Source: Spiroplasma melliferum (lineage in GTDB: Bacteria; Bacillota_I; Bacilli_A; Mycoplasmatales; Mycoplasmataceae). Taken from it: a DNA stretch of 64,000 bases. The stretch covers positions 868,001-932,000 of the forward strand of contig CP029202.1 in NCBI GenBank assembly GCA_005222125.1, read 5' to 3'. The notes under the pieces were generated by a model. The model worked only from the letters and a program-made list of their open reading frames with translations. It was not told the origin of the DNA and ran no database searches. Every line of letters starts with the position of its first letter. The first letter of the stretch is position 1. Shown one piece after another: positions 45,813-57,059 of this stretch. A program made the position numbers and the translations under genes.

Positions 45813-47678
45813 TTAACCTGTTAGTTTATAAATTTCTTTATTTGGTTCATCTTTGTCTATTTTCTTCGTATTTTTACGTAAGGTTTCTTCTCGTTCTCAC
45901 ATTTTTTGATATGGCATTTCTGGTTCAGTTAAGGTAATAAAATCATCTTCATATTTTTTACGACGCAGAATTCGCATTTTATCTTGGCGTTTGGTTCAAA
46001 TTTTGTACACAAGTGGTAAACGTAAGAAGAGTCCACGCACTGAACTAGGAGTTCAAAAGATTGAATTAGCAAAAATAACGAACAAGGAAGCGAAGATTAA
46101 ACCAAAGAAGAAATTTAATAATTTTTGTCATCCTCAAACTGGCTGTAAATCAATATTATAAATTTGACTAGCATTGTATGTTTTTGATAAAAATAAATAA
46201 TTAACTAAAATAGCAATAATCATTGGCACTAACAAAATCATCCAATTTCGGAAAACACCTTTAAAGTTACTATTATAAGTTAAAAATATTCAGTTATAAC
46301 ATCATAAGTATAAAAACCGCAAAAAACTCATCAAACAAGTAATAATTAAAATACTATATAATGCGGCTGCTAAATTGTTAAAACCAAAACGTCAAAGTAA
46401 AGCACTGAAAAAACAAAAGACAATATTAAGACAACCAATAATAAAAGTTGGGATTGCTGTTTGTTTATAATTTGCTTTGGCATATACCAAGACATTTGCT
46501 GGCTCAGCTAAAACAATAAAAACAGAACTTAAAGCAACTAACAAGGAAAAGGTTGGCTGATAAAAGATACTTTTAAAAATTTCACGTTCTTGTGATGTTC
46601 ATGGATTTAATGTTGAATCACTAGTTCGAATTTGCTCAATAATTTGTGGCGCATACAATGTTGTCACAAAATATGGTGATAAAATAAACTGGTTAACAAA
46701 CAAGAAACCAGCTATCATAAAAGCGTATGTTTCAAATTTCATATAACTTTTTCAATCAACACGACCATTTTTCGCCGTTCATGCTGCAAAAAATTCACGG
46801 AAGGAATTAATTAAAATCATCATAATGCTACGAACTCCAACCGTAATTGTCATATATAATGACAAGGTTGATGATATTCGTAAGCCTAATAATAACGCCG
46901 TAATAATAACATCACCATTAATTAATAATGTTTCACCAATATTTTTAAACACAACAATGTTACTTGATTTAACTAGTTGCATATTATCACGTTGACGAAC
47001 AATGCGCATTCAAGGATAATGTAACTTAATAAATAAATAAATTAAACTTCCTTTCATTATCGAATAAAGTAAGAAAATTAAAAAAACAAAAATAGGGTCA
47101 ATTGCAATTGAAATTAAGTAGAAAACAATTGAATATGAGATTAAATCACAAATTATTAAAATTAAGCGCCGTAAATGATTATTTTGATCAGCTTGCATTA
47201 AATTCTCATACGCTGCTGTTCAAAATAACGCAATTAAGTTTTTTGATCCAATAGTAAATACAATTAAAATTATTTTTCATAACGGATAATTAATTGTTTT
47301 ATTATTTTGTAAAATATTAAAATTATTTTCAAATAAATAAATATAGGCACTATAACCAACAGCAATGGCAATTAATAAAATAATACCAATGTAACCTGAT
47401 ATTTTATATTGATGTTTTGCCGTATTAACCATTTCATTTGCTTTAATTCAATCTTTTTGTAATAGTGGTTTTACTAAAAAAATAACAGTAATGGTCCCTA
47501 AACCACCTTCCACTGTTCCTAAAAAAGCAACAATCGCAACGCTGTTCTTGACAAACCCGTTAAATTGGGAACCATAACTACGAATTAATAAATACATTAA
47601 CGTAAATTGAAAACATGTACCAATTAACGAAGTAAAAGCCCCGATTAAAATACTGAAAATTCCTCTTCTTGTTGACAA
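45813..47678 (-). CDS. Flippase-like polytopic membrane protein (MATE/Wzx-MurJ superfamily type)
   Basis: A 621-residue protein with about 14 membrane segments and a basic cytoplasmic tail of about 65 residues (IWTKRQDKMRILRRKKYEDD). The N-terminus RGIFSILIGAFTSLIGTCFQ, then the segment VEGGLGTITVIFLVKPLLQK, and the mid-part VKSSNIVVFKNIGETLLING resemble lipid-linked oligosaccharide flippases (Wzx). The substrate is unknown; glycolipid or capsule export is an inference. The start is TTG at 47678, behind GAGGTGGAG. It lies 25 bases downstream of the pseudouridine synthase gene. Confidence 0.72.
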
Positions 47679-47703
47679 TTACTCCACCTCGTTCCTAATA
47701 TTT

Positions 47704-48642
47704 TTATTTTATAATATTTTCTGGAATTTTAATAATCTTTTCATTTAAATAACTTAAATGGTCTGGCAATTGATGAAAAATTAAGGTTGTCGCATATAAA
47801 GCAATCATATACTCCTTTGTTTCTTGTTTAGCTCCATATTTAATATCATTAACAATGGGATGATGTAAATAACTTAATGAGGCACGAATCTGATGCTTAC
47901 GGCCAGTTATTAGTGTCACTTCCAATCATGTTGCATTTGTTAACTGGTGCTGAACTCTAAAATGTGTTTTAACTACTTTAGCATGTGGTTGCACTGTTTT
48001 AGTAAAAACCATTTTTTGTTTATCTTCATTTTTATATAAATAACCCGTAAGGGTAAAATCAGTTTCTTTAATAATTCCTTCACACTTTGCTAAATATTTT
48101 TTTTCGATAGATTCTTTTTGGTTAATTTTAGCTAATAATAAATCTAAGGTAATTTTATTTTTAGCATATAAAACTAATCCTCGCGTTAATTTATCTAATC
48201 GATGAACATGGGAAATAACAAATGACTGTTCATCCTCGGGATGATATTCATGCTTTTGAATTAAATAATGTTGCACCATCGCATCTAATGAAGTATGAAA
48301 CTTTGAGTGCATTTCTACCCCATGTGGTTTATCAACAACAAGAATATTGTCATCTTCATAAACAACTTGTAATGGTAATGTTTCAACATTATTATAAGTT
48401 ACTGCCTGGTTTCGTTCTGTTACAACTAAATTTTTATCAAAAATAATAATTTGATCTCCTAATTGAAGTTTATAATTTCGTTCTTTCATTACTTTGTTAT
48501 TTACTTTAATTTTTTTATTGCGAAATAACTTATAAATAACTGATAACGGAGTTGTTTGAAACATCTTTTTAATAAAATTAAAAATTGTTTGATTAACATC
48601 ATTTGCTTTAACTGTTAAAGTAACAACTGTTTTTGGTTCCAT
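47704..48642 (-). CDS. Pseudouridine synthase, RluA/RluC family
   Basis: A 312-residue protein with an S4 domain (VIYKLFRNKKIKVNNKVMKE) and the RluA catalytic motif SHVHRLDKLTRGLVLYAKN, whose Asp is the nucleophile, then EVTLITGRKHQIRASLSYL. It is the second member of the family in the window, distinct from the one at 10040. RluC-like substrate specificity for 23S rRNA is likely. ATG at 48642. Confidence 0.9.
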
Positions 48643-48700
48643 ACTTCCCCCGTTTTCCTAGTATTAATTATATAATGAAAGTTAACCATTATCCGAAGAA

Positions 48701-48733
48701 AAAACATTCTAAGCTATTATTTTAGAATGTTTA
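48701..48733 (-). terminator. Hairpin terminator overlapping the stop of the 48709 gene
   Basis: AAACATTCTAA / TTAGAATGTTT stem. On the minus strand T6 follows. It separates this gene from the pseudouridine synthase gene. Confidence 0.75.
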
Positions 48734-49872
48734 TCATTTTTTGCTTTCTGTTTTTCCTCAACTTTTAAGATATTTGCTTTAATTTCTGCAATTTCAGCCG
48801 CATCTGTAATTTGATTAAATAAATGATATAACATATAATTTTTTTCTTTTTCTTTCAAAAGATGCTTATCAAAGAAAGCCACTGTCTCATCAATTGTTTT
48901 CATTAACTCATAAGCTTGCTCACGAGTAATACTATTATTTGATAATGGTTTTTTTACCAAGGTTGGTAATTGGGTTACAAAAGCATAATCTTCCAATGCT
49001 TTTTCTTTTTCGGTATAATAGAAAATTCGAAAAGCACTCACTTTTTCACTAATTTTCTTAATAGCATTACGAACAGCAGTAACTTTTGTTGATAACATAT
49101 TTTTAATAAAGACAGCAATAATAACAGTAATTGTCCCAATTGGAATAATAATTGAAACGATTAAGTCTAAATCAACACCAAATTTTGTTGCAAACATTGC
49201 TTTAATTAATGTATAACCATTTTGAATTAGTAAAACAGTAATAAAGAAACTAAAGTTAGTTGCTTTTCATCATTTATGTGGAACTAAAATTTCTGTCTGA
49301 CGATTTAACACATATCAGAAGAAATATGACACTAATACTAATAAAATGCCATATACTAAAGTAATTAAGGTTGTTAAAAAGTTAAAAAAACTAAAAATTA
49401 CTGTTAAATTTGTTAAAAAGTTTAAATACATGCGAGGATTAAAAATAACATAATCATTTGGAAAAGTTGTTGATAATCCATAACGAACTTCAAAACGATG
49501 ACGTTGTGCTATTTTAATAATAATTACAATATAATAGCATAATGCAATCAAGGCAATCATCCCCGTAATAAATAAATATGAATAAGCCATATTAATATTT
49601 GTTGCACGTTGATTTCATGCTGCACTTCAATCTGTTACATTATTGTTTTCTCCAAAAAAATTAAATGATAATAATGAGAAATCAATTAATGGATATGTAA
49701 TACTCATTAAATTTTTATATGTTTCTTGCACTTGTTCGGCTGATTTTTTCCCAGCTGCAATTTCTGCTAAAGTCTTTGAAACATCGTTTTCACTATTAAT
49801 CCGATCACGTTCATTAATAAATAAAATTAAAAATGTAATAATTACGGCAGTATAAATAATTCAAAAAAGCAA
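48709..49872 (-). CDS. Membrane protein of unknown function, start possibly lost by frameshift
   Basis: A 387-residue reading with one N-terminal segment (IIYTAVIITFLILFI), three or four further segments in about residues 90-220 and a soluble charged C-terminal half. No family was recognised. In this frame the first start-like codon is TTG at 49872, only 2 bases after an AAGGA, so it is doubtful. An ATG at 49892 reads MVILQGLCFF and then runs out of frame. One extra T in a T6 run (plus strand 49863-49868) would join it to the main frame. Either the start is unusual or a base has been lost. Confidence 0.6.
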
Positions 49873-49904
49873 AGTCCTTGTAAAATTACCATTTTATTTA
49901 ATTA

Positions 49905-51893
49905 TTACTTATATAAGGTTAATAAATCACTAATAGTAAAAACAACCCCAGGGTATTCAATCACTTGTTTATTTGCTAAAATAACATCAAAACTAACCTG
50001 AATAAAAAATTGGCGTTTAGTTGGATCAAACGTTTTATTGGTTTGCTCAGCAATACTATTATAAAAATTTAAATTACCCATTCCAATCCCTAAAAAGAGA
50101 TTATCTTTGTTAACAATTGCTTTTTTCCGCACTGAACAATTAATGCCCAAACCATTTAACCGTTTTTCAATAATATTAAATATTTCATTAAAATAACCGC
50201 GATTATGACTAAACAATGATTGCATTTTAATAAAATTAGAACCATTTGGTCCTGAAACATTTCAGGTCGGAATAACATTATATTCTGGTCATGCCCCAAT
50301 AACAGTTATTTCTTCTCCTCATCATCCAGCAAAAAAACAACTTCAATAATTTGTGGCAATTGCTTCTATGGCAATTTTAACTGGTAAATATTCTTCGGCT
50401 AGTAATCATGGTAATGGTATAACTTGCATTGTATCCTGCCCAACTTTACTAAATGTTGTCTCGCTATCAATTAATATGTCATATTTCCCAGTTGCATGAC
50501 TATTTCATAATCCATCAGGAATCGCTGGGCGTAATGTATCATTTAATAATTTTAATTGCATTTTTTCATCATATTGATATTCTACTTGAAACTCAAAGGT
50601 GAGAATTGCTTTTACTGTCTTATTTTCAAAAATTTCAACTTCAACCTTTAAATCCTGCCCCTCTAATAAATCAGTATCTTTTAAATTATTAATCTTAATA
50701 CGACAATCTCTTTCAAAATTAATGTTAGAATTAGGAAAATGATTGTCTATTTGTTCAACAATTAAATCACGTAAAGTGTTATTAATAAAATCTTTAACAA
50801 GAATAATTTCATCTTGTTTGAATATTAAATTATTTAATTGCTCCAATTTTTCCTTATGACTTTCTAATTCAGTTTTCTCATCTCGTAACGCTTTTTCTTT
50901 CCGTTCTAATTCCACTAATTTTTCTTTCGTACCTTCTAATTCTGTCTCCTTATCTTGTAACACCTTTTTATTATGCTCCAGCTCTTTCACTTTCGCCTTA
51001 GTACTTTCTAATTCAGTTTCCTTATCTCGCAATGCTTTTTCCTTCCGTTCTAATTCTTTTTTAGTTTGTTCTAAGGTTTCTTGAAATTTAATATGATGAT
51101 TTAAATTATTTAAAGAATCACTAATTTTTTGAAATTCTAATGTTAAGTTATCTTCAAAAGTATTACGAGTTTCTTCTAATTTTGCTAAAATAGCACTTAT
51201 TTTAATTAATTTATCTTCATTAGTTTTTAAATTATTTGCTGTAACAGCTAATGTTGTTTTAAAGTCAATTAAATTAAAACTTTCATTTAAATTATTTAAG
51301 GTTTCTTGAATTTGTTTTAATTCTAAATTATCTTTATTATTTTCTAAATTTTCTAAGATTTGTATAATATAGATTAATTTAACTTCATTTGTTTTTAAAT
51401 TACTTGTTGCAACTTTTAATTCATTGGTAATGACCGAGAAATCAATATTATTTAAATTATTATTGTTAGCATTATTAGACGAATTAATTATTTCTGCTTT
51501 AATATTTTGTAAAAGAGTGAGAATTTCTTGATTTAAAATAGTCTCTTGTTTAACTTGAAAGGTGTCAATTTTGCCTTCTTGTAATGCGGCTACTAAAAGA
51601 TTTAATTGCTCTATTAATATTTCATTCTCTTGTTTTTCCTTTAACAATTTTAAAATATCACTTATTACCTCTTTACTTTTGTCTCTTACATCAGTATCTT
51701 TAATATCCATTCAATCGGCATGATTAAAATCAAAATTTTTAATCTTATTATTAATAATTTTATATAATAATTCTATCAGTTTTTCTCAATCCCCTATTCC
51801 ATCCAATAAGTTATTAATTCTTTTTTCTGATTCCTCAAGTTCCTTATTTGAATCAGCAGGTAATTTTGTAGCATTTATTTTTTCTTTATTCAT
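49905..51893 (-). CDS. Long coiled-coil protein with a conserved C-terminal domain, accessory
   Basis: A 662-residue soluble protein. After a 60-residue start, residues about 150-270 hold two ancestral repeats of about 60 residues (TSNLKTNEVKLIYIIQILEN and TANNLKTNEDKLIKISAILA). Then come three 24-residue coiled-coil repeats (KEKALRDKETELESTKAK and variants, about 281-352). The last 200 or so residues are a globular, Trp-rich domain with VIPLPWLLAEE, AGWWGEE and FDPTKRQFFIQVSFDVILAN. This domain recurs, degraded, in the adjacent hsdM fusion. Family unknown. ATG at 51893 behind GGAGG. It lies downstream of the type I methylase locus on the same strand. Confidence 0.78.
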
Positions 51894-51919
51894 ATCTTTT
51901 TCCTCCAAAATATTTAATT

Positions 51920-52165
51920 TTAATTATATAACATTAATAAATCACTAATCACAAAAACAACACCTGGATACTCAATAACTTTTTTATCCGCTAAAATAAC
52001 ATCAAAATTAACTTGTATAAAAAATTGACGTTTTGTTGGATCAAATGTTTTCTTCCTTTCACCATCAATTGTATTATTATAAAAGTGTAAGTTTCCTACC
52101 CCATAACCAAAGGTTATCGCATTTCTATCTAAAATTGTTTTTTTCTTAACAGAACAAATAATCCC
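51920..52165 (-). pseudogene. 3' remnant of a paralogue of the coiled-coil protein
   Basis: Continues in the hsdM-fusion frame beyond its TAA: GIICSVKKKTILDRNAITFG, then KTFDPTKRQFFIQVNFDVIL and EYPGVVFVISDLLMLYN, ending in TAA. It is strongly similar to the C-terminus of the protein at 49905. The TAA at 52166-52168 stands where the paralogue reads GLG (NGLGINC against ND-stop-GIIC). The remnant has no start of its own. Confidence 0.82.
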
Positions 52166-53701
52166 TTAATCATTTAAATATCGTTCAATAATCTTAAATA
52201 TTTCATTAAAATAAGTTTCATTAACTTGAAATATCTTTGCTACATTAAAAATATTTTTCGTATTCTTAATTGTTTTTCAATTATTTCAATTTGGAATAAC
52301 ATTATAATTTTCTCATACGCCATTATCGTGTCCTGCTCAAAGGCCAAATCATTTTGTATGAAAACTAGTTCAATAACTTGTGGCAAATAATTCAACAACA
52401 ATTTTAACTAATAAATCCTTTTCCGATAATAACCATGATAAAGGGATAACTTTTTCTATATCTTCTTCACTTAATTCTCTTAAAGTTTTATTAACCATCA
52501 CTCCTAAAGATTCACAATTTAACATTAAAACATTATTACTTTTTTTATTTTTATTTAAAATTCAAATACAAGCTGAAATTCCAGTTGTGTAAAATAATTT
52601 ATCGGGTAAAGCAATAATACATTCAACTAAATTATTTTTTAAAAAGTTTTTTCTAATTTCTAACTCATTTTTTAATGAAGATGATAATGAACCATTTGCT
52701 AAAATAACAGCTGCTTTCCCAATTTTATTTAATTTATCAATGATTAGTGAGAGTCATGCATAATTTGCGTTTCCTTTTGGGGGAATTCCTCATTGTCAAC
52801 GACTATCATCTAATAAGTTTTCTTGATTTCATTTTTTTATATTAAATGGTGGATTTGCTAAGATGTAATCAAATGTTCCACTTTTATCTTTAAACAAATC
52901 TTCAGTAAAGGTATCCGCTGATTTATGACCTAAATGAATTTCTAATTCATTAAACCCATGAATTAATAAATTAATTTTTGCTAACTGTCAAGTTTTTGCT
53001 TGGGATTCTTGGCCATAAATAACTAGACTATTAGCATCTTTATTATCTTGTTCTAGTTTTTTCCTCGCTTGAACAAACATCCCACCTGTTCCACAACAAG
53101 GATCATATAGGGTTCCATTTGTGGGATTTAAAATATTAACCATTAATTCAACAACAGATTTTGGAGTGTAAAATTCTCCCCCTTTTTGACCTTGTTTTTT
53201 AAAAAAGTGACCTAAAAAATATTCATAAGTCCGGCCAATAATGTCTTCACCAAATTCTTTTAAATCAATGTTTGAAAAAATTGAAACAACTTTTCCTAAT
53301 TTAATTTGATCTAATTCAGAACGATTATAGTTTTTATTAAAAAGACCTTTTAATGATGGATTAACATTTTCAATTTCCGATAAGGCATTATCAATTACTT
53401 CACCAATTGTTGGTTTTGAAGCAAATTCTTCAATATAATTTCAATTAGCTTTTTCGGGAATAATAAAAGAAACATTATATTCTGTAATTAAAAAATCTTT
53501 ATCTTTTATTCAATCTTCAAAATGCTCTGGAAATGCTTTTTTAATTTGCTTAATTGCAATATTAAACTTATCAGACATATGTTTTAAAAACATAATGCCA
53601 ATAATTACATGCATATATTCTTCTGAAGATACACGCCCTCTTAATTCATCACAAGCTTCTCATAATTTATTTTCAAACTCTACATTCATATTTTTTAACA
53701 T
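52166..53701 (-). pseudogene. hsdM: Truncated type I methylase HsdM fused to a coiled-coil-family tail
   Basis: A 511-codon open frame. Residues 1 to about 417 are a type I N6-adenine methyltransferase: motif I DPCCGTGGMF near 205, motif IV ANPPFN near 281, and the HsdM late segment NKTLRELSEEDIEKV. From Val418 the sequence changes to IPLSWLLSEKDLLVKIVVEL and TSYWTSF, which matches the C-terminal domain of the protein at 49905. The HsdM C-terminal helices that contact HsdS are absent, and no hsdS gene exists nearby. Probably a deletion fusion between hsdM and a neighbouring paralogue. ATG at 53701 after AGGAG. I class it as broken. Confidence 0.82.
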
Positions 53702-53712
53702 TTATAATTCTC

Positions 53713-55542
53713 CTATTCAAATTTGAAATCATTTTCTACTAGTTCTTCAATTTGCCGAGTTAATTGACTTCTTAAACTATTTTCATCTTCAGAGTAACTT
53801 TCTTTGGGAAACTTATGACGAATTAAAATTTTTTTAATTTCAGTTCTAACTTTACTTTTTTCCACCGGTCTAATTCGTCATAATTCAGTTACAGTCCCTT
53901 TAACCTTGTCATATATTTCATGTGTTATTTCCAGTAGTTCTTGATTATTAACATATTGTTTTGTATAAACTTCTTGTGAAATTAATTCATAAAATGAATA
54001 TTCACCCTCAGTTAAATTTAATTTTTCAGCTTCGGAATTATCCATTATTTCTTGTGATATATTAATTAACATTTCTTTAAATTCTTGTAATGAAATATGC
54101 CCCTCTTTTAATTGGTCAATTAATTGGTCAATCTTATCTGATAATTTTTTTGCTCTAATAAAACTATGTTTCTTAAGTTCTTCAACCATTTTTTCTGCTG
54201 TCATTTTAATCAATTCAGTCGTATATTCTGGATTAACAGTTTTTTCTTTCAAATGAATAAGATAATTCATTAAAGTTTGTAAGGATACTGGTTTATAGTC
54301 TCTTTGCTCAATATTACCTTGACATATAATTGCGTTATTAATTTTAGTAGAAAGTTTCGTAACATCTGTTTCAATATCCAATCGGCCTAATTCAAAATTT
54401 ATAATTTCTTTTCGTAGCACAATTAAAATGGCACTAACATTGATTTCTAGTTCATTTAAAATCCCAATTGAAATTGCTAACATTTTTGCTAGACCTTTTG
54501 TGTCATCAATAAATGATTTAAGCATATTATTTTTAATTAACAAATTATGTAATTCTTCAACTAACCTATAAACTTTAATTTGCTGTTTTTCTTTCTTTCA
54601 TAAGGTTTTTTTATATTCTTTAAAATATTTATCTAATATTTCATCAATTGTTGTTAACAATCGTTCTTTTACTTCTTCACTAGTTTTCCCCGTAATTGAT
54701 ACTTTATCACCATTATCATTATAAAAATCTAGGGCCTTATTTAGGTTTTTCCAAATTCCAATGTAATCAACTATTAAACCCGATAATTTAACCTTACTTG
54801 TTTTTTCATCTTCATATACTCGATTAACTCTTGCAATTGCTTGCATTAAATTATGCATTTTTAATCACTTATCAAGATAAATTACATCCAAACAAGGAAC
54901 ATCAAAGCCAGTTAATCACATATCCACTACTATCGCAATTTTAAAATTTGATTCTGAATCTTTAAATTCTTTTGCAAAAATTTTTTTATCTTCATCTCGA
55001 CCAATTAATTTTAATGTTTCATCTGAGTCAACTTGTTTATTAGAAGTCATAATAACTCTAATATTTTCTTTTAATTCTGGTGCTTGGTTAATAATTTCAT
55101 GATAATACTTAATTGCACATTTGCGATTAAAAGCAACAAATAGTGCTTTGCCTTTTAAAATATTAATTCTAGTCTTATAATGTTCAATAAAATCAGCACT
55201 AATCGCTGCAATTCGATCATCATTTTCAATTAATTTTTCAAAAGTATTTAATTTAAACCCTAATGTTTTAATTGCCTCATCAAACATAAATGTTTCATTT
55301 TTATATCTTTCTTTAATAATTTCATATTCTTGATCAATTTTTTCAAATTCATCAACATTCCGATGTAATTCTTTTTTTCGCGGCTCATAAAAAATATCAA
55401 CAATGGTCCCATCATTTATAGCATCGCCCATTAAATACTTTGAAACATAATCACCAAAAATATTTTTAGTACTTCGATCTTCTCGTTCAATTGGCGTTCC
55501 AGTAAAACCAATAAAAGTTGCATTTGCAAAAGCTTTTCTTAA
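53713..55542 (-). pseudogene. hsdR: Type I restriction subunit HsdR, C-terminal half only
   Basis: About 610 codons of HsdR: LRKAFANATFIGFTGTPIER (helicase motif III region), VDMWLTGFDVPCLDVIYLDK, motif VI LMQAIARVNRVYED, and the long helical C-terminal domain. The N-terminal endonuclease domain and Walker A/B motors are missing. Upstream of codon LRK (about 55542) the sequence turns into plectroviral DNA. The frame stays open to a TTG at 55575, without homology. Stops in TAG 12 bases before the hsdM start. Restriction activity is lost. The frame is otherwise intact with TGA as Trp, so the truncation looks recent. Confidence 0.85.
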
Positions 55543-55543
55543 T

Positions 55544-55711
55544 CGGCATCGTGTAAGTGAAGTGCAACAAATCAACTCAGAAAGGGGTTGATTTTTTATT
55601 GAAAAGAAACATTATTTTATTTTGCGGTCCTTAGTAATTAAGTATGGAAAAGATAATGTTATTAATACGGTAAATAATATTGTAATTAATAATGAAAAAG
55701 AAGATGAATAA
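55544..55711 (+). pseudogene. C-terminal end of a plectroviral protein
   Basis: Open frame without a start, reading RHRVSEVQQINSERGWFFIE, then KKHYFILRSLVIKYGKDNVI and NTVNNIVINNEKEDE, TAA. It lies directly at the edge with hsdR and upstream of the coat-like gene. I do not recognise the parent protein. In SpV1 the genes before the coat gene include the replication protein and a transposase. Confidence 0.6.
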
Positions 55712-55772
55712 ATTATCCGTGTAATTTATTAGCGGTAATTTATTCAATATAGTTTATTTTGAGCGTAGCGAA

Positions 55773-55785
55773 CACGCGAAGCGTG
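55773..55785. promoter_or_regulatory. GC-rich hairpin in the viral intergenic region
   Basis: CACGC-GAA-GCGTG, in the segment GAGCGTAGCGAACACGCGAA of unusually high GC for this genome, about 35 bases before the 49-residue ORF. It could be a single-strand origin, packaging hairpin or terminator of the phage. Confidence 0.45.
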
Positions 55786-55818
55786 CCGCGAAAATTAGAT
55801 TTTTAGGAGGAATAAGTT

Positions 55819-55968
55819 ATGCCAGTTTGATTAACGACAATATTTAGTGTTGTTATTATATTAGGTATTTTTGCTTGAATTGGTTTGTTAATTTATCAAA
55901 AAATTCGCCAAATTCGAGGTAAGAAAAAAGATAAAAAAGAAATTGAAAACAAGGAGGATAAAAAATAA
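55819..55968 (+). CDS. Plectroviral small membrane protein (49 aa)
   Basis: MPVWLTTIFSVVIILGIFAW and IGLLIYQ form one membrane segment, followed by a Lys-rich tail (GKKKDKKEIENKEDKK). AGGAGG stands 8 bases before ATG. The stop overlaps the next start (TAATG). Such short proteins are typical coat or assembly proteins of filamentous phages. Function not assigned. Confidence 0.75.
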
Positions 55969-56216
55969 TGTTAGGGATGTATTTAACAACAGCGATTAAT
56001 TTTTTAGCAGTAGATACACCTACTATTTCAGATGGGATGGGTTCGATTTGAAGTGGTTTAGGACAAGCAATGATGAAAGTTAAAGAAGCAATTTATGCTG
56101 TATTACCACAATTAATGACCTTTTTAGGTGATGCGTGAATTATTTTAATTCCATTTGGTATTTTTGTTATTGTTAAGATATTAAACTTTTTCCGTGTTAT
56201 GGTTAAAGGATTTTAA
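55968..56216 (+). CDS. Probable plectrovirus major coat protein (82 aa)
   Basis: An 82-residue protein: an N-terminal segment (MLGMYLTTAINFLAVDT), an amphipathic helix (GLGQAMMKVKEAIYAVL), a hydrophobic segment (AWIILIPFGIFVIVKIL) and a basic end (FFRVMVKGF). This is the layout of filamentous phage major coat proteins, and the position agrees with the coat gene of SpV1-type phages. Two TGA Trp. Start coupled to the previous stop. Confidence 0.65.
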
Positions 56217-56469
56217 TAGAATATAACATTATATTCTAAGTTATTTTAAACAAAACTAAGGCACACTAGTTTATTTATTTTTTATTAATTTATTTTATAT
56301 AACTATTACTTTAAAACTTAATAGTATTTTTCAGTGTGCCAATTTTTTAATATTTTATATATTTAACAATGTTTATTAACAGTGTTTATTTAGCAATATA
56401 TAAACAATATTTTAACAATATTTATAACATTGTTAATTAGAAACAATGTTTATTAAGGAGTTGATAAAA
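56217..56469. other. Viral intergenic region with direct and inverted repeats
   Basis: It contains an inverted repeat GGCACACT (56260-56267) / AGTGTGCC (56333-56340) around an AT-rich 65-base loop. The 15-base direct repeat AACAATGTTTATTAA occurs at 56365-56379 and 56442-56456. Imperfect copies (AACAGTGTTTATTTA, AACAATATTT) lie between. Iteron-like; a possible origin, operator or recombination site of the phage. No ORF. Confidence 0.55.
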
Positions 56470-56907
56470 TTGAGTAATTTTGTTAAGAAAAATCAAAATG
56501 TAGAAAATTATTTTATTCGTAAAGAGTTGATAGTTTTTGAAACAAATAAAGCAAGTTTTATAAATTTACCTAATCATAATCGCTATATTGGTTTTTGATT
56601 GAGTAATAAGTTTATTTATCTTAGTAAAAAACATTCTGATCAAGTAGCTATTGGTTTAATTTATGATAATTCTTATCCTATTGTAAAATATGATGAAAAT
56701 TTGAAACGCCATATTTGAAAATATTTAACTGGAACAGAATTAATTAATTTGTATAATCAATATAAACAAAATTATTTTAAAAGTATGCACAAAGCATTAT
56801 TTTCAAATGAGCCTAAAAAAGTAAAAACAAATAACAACAATAATTTAATAAATTGAAATGACGAAAAAGTAGAACAATTAATTAATGACTTAGAAAGTTT
56901 AAATTAA
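56470..56907 (+). CDS. Plectroviral protein, 145 aa, function unknown
   Basis: A soluble basic protein, [20 protein letters not shown] at the N-terminus, with [20 protein letters not shown] and an Asn-rich stretch ([15 protein letters not shown]) near the end. The start is TTG at 56470, nine bases after AAGGAG; another TTG at 56461 is too close to the site. By size and position it could be a single-strand DNA-binding protein, but I see no motif to support that. Stop adjoins the next ATG. Confidence 0.65.
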
Positions 56908-57057
56908 ATGAGTTTATACGATTATTGAGTTCAATTTGTAAGTTATATTATTGGTTCAAATGCCCCTGAATTTTTATATGTGATATCGTTTGTATTATTT
57001 ATCGTTTTATTTTTTGGAATTTTTTTTAAACTTATTCAAAAAATGTGGAGTTTTTAA
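56908..57057 (+). CDS. Plectroviral small membrane protein (49 aa)
   Basis: MSLYDYWVQFVSYIIGSNAP then a hydrophobic segment (FLYVISFVLFIVLFFGIFF) and a short basic end. One TGA Trp. Starts immediately after the previous stop. Probably a minor coat or assembly protein. Confidence 0.7.
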
Positions 57058-57059
57058 AG

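Noticed and set aside
55543-55575. Open N-terminal extension of the hsdR fragment (starting at a TTG)
   Set aside because: It is the antisense of viral coding sequence and has no similarity to HsdR, so it is chance read-through.
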